NCBI GenBank assembly: GCA_050999295.1
Contig: JBPCPI010000182.1
Span: 1 to 36,976 of the forward strand
Source of the DNA: JACCQS01 sp050999295
GTDB taxonomy: Bacteria; Actinomycetota; Actinomycetes; Mycobacteriales; Geodermatophilaceae
Length of the DNA stretch: 36,976 bases
Direction of reading: 5' to 3'
Below the pieces are notes generated by a model. That model saw only the letters and a list, made by a program, of their open reading frames with translations. It did not search any database and was not told where the DNA came from. Of the stretch, positions 31,614-36,976 are shown piece by piece; the stretch's first letter is position 1; each line of letters begins with the position of its first letter. The position numbers and the translations under genes are program-made.

Positions 31614-33182
31614 ATGAAAGAACTGCTCGGGGTGTACGACGCCGCGATCATGCGGCACACGGTGATCGACATCGTTCGCCGGAGCGCGGCTCGTACCCCC
31701 GGTGCCTTGGCAGTGTCCTACGAGGGCACGACCTACAGCTACCGCGAACTGCTCGACGCAGCGCTCGCCGCGGCCGGTGGTCTGGCGGCGGCCGGGGTCG
31801 GTTCGGGCGATCGGGTGGCCGTCTACGCGCGCAACAGCGACTTGTACGTGATCTCCTGGCTGGCGACCCAAGCGCTGGGAGCCGTTCATGTCCCAATCAA
31901 CTTCATGCTCGGGGCCGGCGAGGTCGCGTTCATCCTCGGCCACTGCGAACCGGTCTACGCCCTCGCGGACGGTGATCTGTACGACGTGCTCCGTGCCGCC
32001 GCTGAGCAGGCTGGCGTCTCGACGACGCTGGCAGTGCAGCATCCACGGTCCGGGGATCGGCGCAGTGACCTGGAACTGAGCGCTCCGGGTGGGGGAGCCG
32101 CCGAGCCCGCGGGGCCGTCGCACGCTGACGCGGTGGCGCAGATCGCGTACACCTCTGGCACCGAGGCCCGGCCCAAGGGTGCACAACTGACCCACCGGGC
32201 GCTGATCGCGCAGTACCTCAGCTGCATCGTGGACGGTGAATACCACCGCGACGACCGCGTGCTGAACGCGCTGCCGCTCTACCACTGCGCGCAGCTGCAC
32301 TGCTTCCTGATGCCGTCGCTGTATCTGGGTGCGGCGAACTTCATCATCGACGCTCCGACACCGGACAACATGATCGCTGCTGTGCAGGAGCACGAGATCA
32401 CCTCGATGTTCTGCCCGCCGACGGTGTGGATCGGGATCCTGCGCAGCAATGGCTTCGACCCGAGCCGGCTGGAGACGGTCCGCAAGGGCTACTACGGGGC
32501 GTCGATCATGCCGGTGGAGACGGTCAAGGAGTTGTCGTCGGTGCTGCCCGAGATGCGGCTGTGGAATTTCTACGGACAGACCGAAATCGCCCCGCTGGCA
32601 ACAGTTCTCCCGCCGCACGAGCAGCTGTCCAAACCAGGATCGGCGGGTCGGGCGACCCTGAACGTCGAGACCAGGGTCGTCGACGATTTCATGAAGGACG
32701 TCGCCGTCGGCGAGGTGGGCGAGGTCGTACACCGCTCACCGCAGGTGATGAGCGGCTACTACAACGACGAGCACAAGACCGCCGAAGCCTTCGCCAACGG
32801 TTGGTTCCACAGCGGGGACCTGGCCACGATGGACGAGGACGGCTACCTCACGATCGTCGACCGCAAGAAGGACATGATCAAGACCGGTGGGGAGAACGTC
32901 GCCTCCCGTGAGGTCGAGGAGGTCTTGTACGAACACCCCGGTGTCGCCGAGGTGGCGGTCATCGGACTCCCCGATGCCAAGTGGATCGAACGGGTCTGCG
33001 CGGTGGTGGTGCCGCGGGCGGACGCCGACACGGCTGCGTTGTCCGCAGAGCTCACCGCCTTCGGCCGCGAGCGGCTGGCCACGTTCAAGATCCCCAAGCA
33101 GGTCGAGCTGATCGACGCCCTGCCGAAGAATCCAAGCGGGAAGATCCTCAAACGCGAGCTACGGGACCGCTTCTCGGACTAA
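31614..33182 (+). CDS. Fatty-acyl-CoA synthetase-type AMP-forming ligase
   Basis: This 522-residue ANL enzyme carries IAYTSGTEARPKGAQLTHRA (the P-loop has Glu-Ala in place of the usual Thr-Gly), FYGQTEIAPLATV, WFHSGDLATMDEDGYLTIVDR, KKDMIKTGGENVASREVEE and the catalytic Lys in PKNPSGKILKREL. It resembles the FadD/acyl-CoA synthetase group; chain length cannot be told. It differs from the ligase at 25101-26666. ATG at 31614, with an alternative at 31650 that would remove 12 residues. A long inverted repeat follows the stop. Confidence 0.9.
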   Translation: MKELLGVYDAAIMRHTVIDIVRRSAARTPGALAVSYEGTTYSYRELLDAALAAAGGLAAAGVGSGDRVAVYARNSDLYVISWLATQALGAVHVPINFMLGAGEVAFILGHCEPVYALADGDLYDVLRAAAEQAGVSTTLAVQHPRSGDRRSDLELSAPGGGAAEPAGPSHADAVAQIAYTSGTEARPKGAQLTHRALIAQYLSCIVDGEYHRDDRVLNALPLYHCAQLHCFLMPSLYLGAANFIIDAPTPDNMIAAVQEHEITSMFCPPTVWIGILRSNGFDPSRLETVRKGYYGASIMPVETVKELSSVLPEMRLWNFYGQTEIAPLATVLPPHEQLSKPGSAGRATLNVETRVVDDFMKDVAVGEVGEVVHRSPQVMSGYYNDEHKTAEAFANGWFHSGDLATMDEDGYLTIVDRKKDMIKTGGENVASREVEEVLYEHPGVAEVAVIGLPDAKWIERVCAVVVPRADADTAALSAELTAFGRERLATFKIPKQVELIDALPKNPSGKILKRELRDRFSD

Positions 33183-33204
33183 CCCCGTCCGTTGAGCAGA
33201 CATA

Positions 33205-33264
33205 GCACCCGTCCCGTACGCAGTGCACCTGACGCGTCACGGCCAAAGCGCCCAGGACGGGTGC
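33205..33264 (+). terminator. Long-armed inverted repeat after the acyl-CoA synthetase gene
   Basis: GCACCCGTCC (33205-33214) and GGACGGGTGC (33255-33264) are perfect 10-bp arms 40 nt apart, 22 nt after the stop codon. The gap of 186 nt to the convergent SRPBCC gene has no other feature. It may fold as a terminator or be a small element. No U-tract follows. Confidence 0.4.
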
Positions 33265-33368
33265 AATGCAACCTCGCATTCCGCGAGGTCGCCGCGGGGG
33301 TCAGCGGCGTAGGCGAAGAAGTCCTCGGCCGATCGGTACACGTGCGTGCTCGCGATGATCGGCGGCAT

Positions 33369-33848
33369 TCAGCTCTCGGTGAACAGGGTGGCGTACCGGG
33401 TCAGGTACAGCGGCCATCCGGCGTCGCCAGCGATCCCGTCGCGGACGGCCTCCCAGCCGGGGCCGTGGCGGTCGATGTTGCGGTGCTCGAGCTCAATCCG
33501 GGTGCGCTGCGGTGTCTCGGCGACGACCCGGACCTCAACCTCGCTGGTGTTCTCCGGTTCTGTCTCGAGCTGCCATTGCGCGCCGATGTCCCAACTGAAC
33601 ACGACGCGCTCGAGTGGCTCGTAGGCGAGAACGCGTGCCCAGCGACACTCACTGCCGTCCACGCCGAAGTCATAGATGTGTCCGCCGACCCGTGGCTCGA
33701 ACACGGTCTTGGCGATCGCCGCTTGGAGCAGGTTGTGTTCGGTCGGCTTGAAGTCGCCGAACCGATCGGTGAAGACGGTGAAGGCCCGCTCGATCGGCGC
33801 CTCGACGACGATCTGCTTCCGTACGGCGGCGGCAGCTGCCTGGGTCAT
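33369..33848 (-). CDS. SRPBCC/AHSA1-family protein
   Basis: The 159-residue protein has the helix-grip fold sequence of the Aha1/SRPBCC group: QIVVEAPIERAFTVFTDRFG at the start, VGGHIYDFGVDGSECRWARV, RVVFSWDIGAQWQ, SEVEVRVVAETPQRTRIELEH and a long C-terminal helix (GWEAVRDGIAGDAGWPLYL). These proteins bind hydrophobic ligands; the ligand here is unknown. Its ATG overlaps the stop of the ArsR regulator by 4 nt (ATGA at 33845-33848), a very common pairing, so the two act as one unit. Confidence 0.88.
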   Translation of the reverse strand: MTQAAAAAVRKQIVVEAPIERAFTVFTDRFGDFKPTEHNLLQAAIAKTVFEPRVGGHIYDFGVDGSECRWARVLAYEPLERVVFSWDIGAQWQLETEPENTSEVEVRVVAETPQRTRIELEHRNIDRHGPGWEAVRDGIAGDAGWPLYLTRYATLFTES

Positions 33849-34186
33849 TGCCTCTCCTGTCTCGGTTGTTCGATCACGTCCGGTTGTTCGACGACGTCCT
33901 GGTAGCCGGCCAACGCTCGGTTCCAGAACGTGTCGAGCTGATCGCGCAACGCGGCCACGCCCGTCGGGTTGAGCCGATAGATCCGGCGAGTGCCCGCCAC
34001 GCGCTCGGTGACCAGCCCCGCTTCCTTGAGTACCTTCAGATGCTGCGACACCGCCGGCCGGCTGACTGGCAGTTCGCCGGCGAGCTCGCCCACCGCCCGC
34101 GGCCGTTCGGCCAAGCATTCGACGATGGCGCGCCTGGTGCGGTCGCCCAGTGCGCTCCACGCCTCTTCTGGTCGGTAAGCGCTCAC
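33845..34186 (-). CDS. ArsR-family regulator of the SRPBCC unit
   Basis: The 113-residue winged-helix protein (EEAWSALGDRTRRAIVECLA, AVGELAGELPVSRPAVSQHL, KVLKEAGLVTERVAGTRRIY) is of the ArsR type. No Cys metal-binding motif is present, so it is not a classic metal sensor. GTG start at 34186. GGTAAG occurs twice just upstream (34173 and 34192 area), a possible self-recognition site. It is co-transcribed with the SRPBCC gene. Confidence 0.88.
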   Translation of the reverse strand: MSAYRPEEAWSALGDRTRRAIVECLAERPRAVGELAGELPVSRPAVSQHLKVLKEAGLVTERVAGTRRIYRLNPTGVAALRDQLDTFWNRALAGYQDVVEQPDVIEQPRQERQ

Positions 34187-34314
34187 GAACGGTAAGTCTG
34201 GACGTACGGAGTGACTATGTCAAGAGGGTGCTGGTCCCCTCTAGACCTATGGCGACGAGTGCTCCAGCGATGCTGGGCAGTTTCCGTCCGTAGCATGGCG
34301 GTCGGCGTGCGACA

Positions 34315-34338
34315 ACTCGTGCGAGCAGTCGCACGAGT
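34315..34338. promoter_or_regulatory. Perfect 10-bp hairpin upstream of tRNA-Ser
   Basis: ACTCGTGCGA-GCAG-TCGCACGAGT forms a perfect 10-bp stem with a 4-nt loop, 85 bp before tRNA-Ser and 130 bp from the arsR start. No gene reads across it. It could be an operator, a terminator for an unseen transcript or a small repeat. The 236 nt between arsR and the tRNA hold nothing else I recognise. Confidence 0.45.
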
Positions 34339-34422
34339 GAGTCCCGAGGAGGCCAGCAGGGGGGCAACATCACTTGCACGCCGCAGAGGCATCGATGCAG
34401 GCCAGAGCGCATCGTGCAGCTA

Positions 34423-34514
34423 GGAGGGCTCGCATAGTGGCCTAGTGCGGCGGTCTTGAAAACCGCTATGGCTGGGAACAGTCATCGTGGGTTCGAATCC
34501 CACGCCCTCCGCCA
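34423..34514 (+). tRNA. tRNA-Ser(UGA)
   Basis: The acceptor stem GGAGGGC pairs with GCCCTCC, followed by discriminator G and an encoded CCA. The anticodon arm GCGGT-CTTGAAA-ACCGC presents TGA, reading UCA/UCG codons. A long variable arm after the anticodon stem and the T arm GTGGGTTCGAATCCCAC complete the class II fold typical of serine tRNAs. It is followed by a repeat cluster rather than by an integrated phage. Confidence 0.97.
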
Positions 34515-34565
34515 GAGCAATTACTTCTCAACGGGACTCGGCATCGGGCACTCTCGTAATGCTGG

Positions 34566-34668
34566 GAGGCCGCCAAGCACCTCTGATCCGCCCTTCGGTC
34601 CAGACCGCAGTTTCTCCGGAGAATGTCACTTCTGCGCGGGCCCAGACCGCACTTTCTCCGGAGAAAGT
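34566..34668. repeat. Paired palindromes (locus 3) with a copied alkD 3' end
   Basis: Bases 34566-34586 equal the last 21 nt of the AlkD-like gene including its stop (compare 16165-16185). The following bases continue with one difference and then lead to two palindromes, AGTTTCTCCGGAGAATGT at 34609-34626 (outer pair mismatched) and ACTTTCTCCGGAGAAAGT at 34651-34668, 42 bp apart, each preceded by CCAGACCGC. The unit lies 52 nt after tRNA-Ser. Confidence 0.8.
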
Positions 34669-34710
34669 CCACTCGGGCGACCCGAACCTGGCAGGCGCTC
34701 GGCCAGGAAG

Positions 34711-35136
34711 TCCTCCCAGGTTCGTCGAGTGCAGGGAGCGGCCCCGGCTCCCGACTCTGATCTCACCCGCCAGCGTGCTGTTGTCGATGCGTTCTTCGCC
34801 GCGGCCCGGAACGGCGACTTCGACGCGCTCGTCGCCGTACTCGACCCCGACATCGTGCTGCGAGCCGACGGCGGCAGGGCCCGCGCCCGCCAGACCGTCG
34901 TGATCCACGGTGCGAGGGACGTTGCTGCGCAAGCAGTCCTGGCGACGCGGCTCGCCCCGTTCGTACGACCAACGTTGATCAACGGAACCGCCGGAGTCGT
35001 CGTTGTTGCGGGGGCGCGAGTGTTGTCGGTCATGGGCTTCACCGTGGCGCGCGGGAGGATCGTCGCTATCGATGTGCTCTTGGATCCCGAACGCCTGGCC
35101 AACCTCGACCTGGCAGTCCTCGATGGCTCACCGTGA
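34711..35136 (+). pseudogene. C-terminal remnant of an ECF41/SigJ-type sigma factor (SnoaL-like domain)
   Basis: The frame from about 34711 reads SSQVRRVQGAAPAPDSDL, then TRQRAVVDAFFAAARNGDFD, LVAVLDPDIVLRADGG, LINGTAGVVVVAGARVLSVM and ARGRIVAIDVLLDPERLANL. This is the linker and SnoaL-like C-terminal domain of ECF41-family sigma factors, in which that domain controls sigma activity. The sigma2 and sigma4 domains that should precede it are absent; the upstream sequence is the repeat cluster after tRNA-Ser. A GTG at 34729 could still start a 135-residue SnoaL-like protein, but homology reaching upstream of it favours a truncated gene. Confidence 0.7.
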
Positions 35137-35236
35137 GTACGCCGGCTGGAGCGCTGGTTCACGGGGGACGCGGGCCTTGCCCAGCGGTACCGTCCGCAGC
35201 AATCGCACCACTTGTACCACGGGTACGGAGGCAGCA

Positions 35237-35905
35237 ATGCGTCGTTTCCTCAGCGTCCTCGTCGCGGCGATCGCGATCGCGGCGTTGCCCGGCGTACCGG
35301 CGCAGGCTGCGACTGCCACCGCACACCAGCCGGTGCTGTTCGTACACGGCTACAACAGCAACGCCTCTACCTGGAATGCCATGCTCGCGGCTTTCCGGGA
35401 TGCTGGTTACACCGACGCCGAGCTGTTCGCGATCTCCTACAACTACAACCAGAGCAATGTGACAACGGCTCAGGTGCTGCAGGCCAAGGTTGACGAGATC
35501 CGGCAACAGACCGGCTGGGCCAGCATCGACATCATCAGCCACTCGATGGGCTCGCTGTCCTCCCGCTACTACCTGAAGAACCTCGGCGGCCAGAACGCCG
35601 TGGACGCGTGGGTGTCGTTGGCCGGTGCCAACCATGGGACCAACACGGCCCGATTCTGCGGCTCGGTCAGCTGTCGCGAGATGCGCGCGAAGTCGCCCTT
35701 CCTGACCCAGCTGAACGCCGTCGACGAGACGCCCGGCCCATTGCGCTATCGCACCTGGTGGTCACCCTGTGACACCACCATCAACCCCGACTCCAGCGTC
35801 AGCCTGACCGGCGCGACGAACACCAAGACCGCCTGCCTCGGGCACAGCGCCCTGCTGTCGGATTCGACGGTTTTCGGTCAGGTCGAAGGCTTCGTCAACC
35901 CCTGA
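35237..35905 (+). CDS. Secreted class 2-type triacylglycerol lipase/esterase
   Basis: This 222-residue alpha/beta-hydrolase has a signal peptide (MRRFLSVLVAAIAIAALPGV, cleavage likely after AQA near residue 24). The oxyanion region is FVHGYNSNAS, the nucleophile elbow SHSMGS has Ser103, and Asp179 (PCDTT) and His203 (CLGHSAL) complete the triad. Four Cys (141, 146, 178, 200) could form two disulfides, in line with export. It resembles the small lipases of Bacillus and Streptomyces that hydrolyse triglycerides or esters outside the cell. The ATG at 35237 has GGAGG 7 nt upstream. Confidence 0.92.
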   Translation: MRRFLSVLVAAIAIAALPGVPAQAATATAHQPVLFVHGYNSNASTWNAMLAAFRDAGYTDAELFAISYNYNQSNVTTAQVLQAKVDEIRQQTGWASIDIISHSMGSLSSRYYLKNLGGQNAVDAWVSLAGANHGTNTARFCGSVSCREMRAKSPFLTQLNAVDETPGPLRYRTWWSPCDTTINPDSSVSLTGATNTKTACLGHSALLSDSTVFGQVEGFVNP

Positions 35906-35937
35906 GTTCTCGGTCCAAGCTCTCCGGCCGATGCCGG

Positions 35938-36906
35938 TCACAACGACCCGGCCGCGGCGACCAGGTCTCTGGGCATACCGGTCATCGACGCGGCCGCTGA
36001 CAGGTCGGGGTCGGGATTGGATCGGACAACGTCGATCGGCACATCTGCGACGCCTTCGCCGTACGGACGGACCTGAGTGCCGGCCAGCGCGATCACCCCA
36101 GCGACGGCGACCGCGCCAGCGGCAAACTCGCCGGCACCGACCCACCACGGAACTCCGGCAGCCTCACCAAGCAGGACGACACCGATGAGCACCGCGACGA
36201 TCGGGTCGACCACGGTCACCGAGGCAACCGCCAGCTGCGGGGGACCGGCGGCGTAGGACTGCTGCATGAACCAGCCGCCCAGGGCCATCGTCAGGGCCAT
36301 GGCGACAACCGATCCGGTCGCGACCCCGCCGAGACCGCCGGCCCCGAAGTCCTGGGCCACCGCGCGCATCAGCAGCGAGGTGAAGCCGTACGAGATCCCG
36401 GCAGCGGTACTCAACGCGAGCCCGCGTGCCCGGCCATGTGATCGGGAGCCGAGCAGGGCGAGTGCGGCGATCGCGAGCGCTACCGGAACGGTGGACTGGA
36501 TCTCGGCGCCCCTCGGAACGACCGAGGAGTTGATGTTGCCGCTGGCCAGGACCAGAAAGGCCACGACCCCACCGGTGCTCGCCGCAATGGCCAGCACCGC
36601 CGGACGGGTCAGCCGCCGCCCGGAGACCTGCGCGTTGATCATCGCGGTCAGACCCAGAGCCAGGAGACCCAAGGGCTGTACGACGGTCAGCGGCGCGACC
36701 CCCAACGCGACGGCGTGCAGCACGGCGCCCACAGACGACGACAGCACCCCCAGCCACCACCGCGGAATGCGGACCAGGGCACCCAACGAACTCGGCCGCA
36801 AGACGTCTCCGGCGCGTACCAGCTCGACGCCCTGGTGCTGCAGGGTTACCCCAAGCGCGAAGCAACCCGCGCCCAGCACGGCGAGCAGGATCCCAAGCGC
36901 GATCAT
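35938..36906 (-). CDS. DMT-superfamily (EamA-like) transporter
   Basis: The 322-residue protein has about nine or ten hydrophobic segments (MIALGILLAVLGAGCFALGV, WWLGVLSSSVGAVLHAVALG, LGLLALGLTAMINAQ, VALAIAALALLG, VAMALTMALGGWFMQ, VASVTVVDPIVAVLIGVVLL, FAAGAVAVAGVIALAG). The VVQPLGLLALGLT and VVDPIVAVLIGVVLLGEA segments are typical of DMT permeases. The cytoplasmic tail is hydrophilic. The substrate is unknown. Its ATG overlaps the stop of the gene upstream by 4 nt (ATGA at 36903-36906). Confidence 0.85.
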   Translation of the reverse strand: MIALGILLAVLGAGCFALGVTLQHQGVELVRAGDVLRPSSLGALVRIPRWWLGVLSSSVGAVLHAVALGVAPLTVVQPLGLLALGLTAMINAQVSGRRLTRPAVLAIAASTGGVVAFLVLASGNINSSVVPRGAEIQSTVPVALAIAALALLGSRSHGRARGLALSTAAGISYGFTSLLMRAVAQDFGAGGLGGVATGSVVAMALTMALGGWFMQQSYAAGPPQLAVASVTVVDPIVAVLIGVVLLGEAAGVPWWVGAGEFAAGAVAVAGVIALAGTQVRPYGEGVADVPIDVVRSNPDPDLSAAASMTGMPRDLVAAAGSL

Positions 36907-36976
36907 GCTGACCCCTCGTTGCGGGCTCGGGTCAGGCCCATTCCGATGGCCAGGAGCAACCCGAACAAGGACACAA
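36903..36976 (-). CDS. C-terminal end of a membrane protein, probably the DMT partner (5' end outside window)
   Basis: From the right edge a minus-strand frame reads VSLFGLLLAIGMGLTRARNE and ends GSA before a TGA at 36903-36905, which overlaps the next ATG. The hydrophobic helix followed by a basic cytoplasmic tail fits the last helix of a transporter. The ATGA coupling suggests a paired DMT system. Only 23 codons are seen, so identity is tentative. Confidence 0.6.
   Translation of the reverse strand, partial: VSLFGLLLAIGMGLTRARNEGSA

Noticed and set aside
34423..34670. Integrated phage or island at tRNA-Ser
   Set aside because: No integrase and no second copy of the tRNA 3' end were seen within the window; only repeats and a truncated gene follow.

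Overview
The window is high-GC actinobacterial chromosome. The evidence is gene content and order: a bacterial proteasome activator ending in GQYL, a GuaB1-type GMP reductase, a FolP2-type dihydropteroate synthase, a pheA/metallopeptidase/guaB1/serS neighbourhood, many GTG starts, and strong use of GTACG-containing codon pairs. The genus cannot be fixed from sequence alone. No prophage, transposase, CRISPR array or secondary-metabolite cluster is visible. The interest lies in several families of small palindromic repeats, a few broken genes and some suggestive gene pairings.

Layout. 1-2.4 kb: 3' end of an SDR oxidoreductase, a quinone oxidoreductase flanked by two copies of an inverted-repeat element, and a Doc-type toxin with a ribbon-helix-helix antitoxin. 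2.4-6.6 kb: homogentisate (tyrosine/phenylacetate) catabolism, with hmgA divergent from an uncharacterised protein and fahA, and an IclR regulator. 6.7-8.5 kb: larC (nickel-pincer cofactor) translationally coupled to a Gdt1/UPF0016 cation transporter. 8.6-15.3 kb: pheA, a lone GroES paralogue, a frameshifted methyltransferase, a small metallopeptidase overlapping guaB1, serS and a HAD phosphatase. 15.5-19.6 kb: an AlkD-like repair protein, bpa, a cysteine-desulfurase-like PLP enzyme and a PIG3-type quinone oxidoreductase. The last three resemble the order of the mycobacterial bpa neighbourhood as I recall it.

19.6-25 kb: a frameshifted HEAT-repeat gene, a FadR-type regulator with a succinate-semialdehyde dehydrogenase, a VapBC pair, and a PadR regulator divergent from a small membrane protein. 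25-28 kb: an acyl-CoA ligase with a hotdog thioesterase, then two tandem paralogous lipoproteins. 28-33 kb: a MarR/DHA2 drug exporter operon behind a clear palindrome, folP2, a small basic protein and a second acyl-CoA synthetase. 33.3-37 kb: an ArsR/SRPBCC pair, tRNA-Ser(UGA), a truncated ECF41-type sigma-factor tail, a secreted lipase and a DMT/EamA-type transporter pair cut by the window end.

Repeats. At least four families of short palindromic elements sit between genes. The most striking has an 18-bp palindrome with core ACTTTCTCCGGAGAAAGT. Three loci carry it as a pair with exactly 42 bp from start to start and a conserved 24-nt linker. Most copies lie between convergent genes, which fits a bidirectional terminator or a REP-like element. 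One such locus next to tRNA-Ser also carries a 21-bp copy of the 3' end of the AlkD-like gene located 18 kb away.
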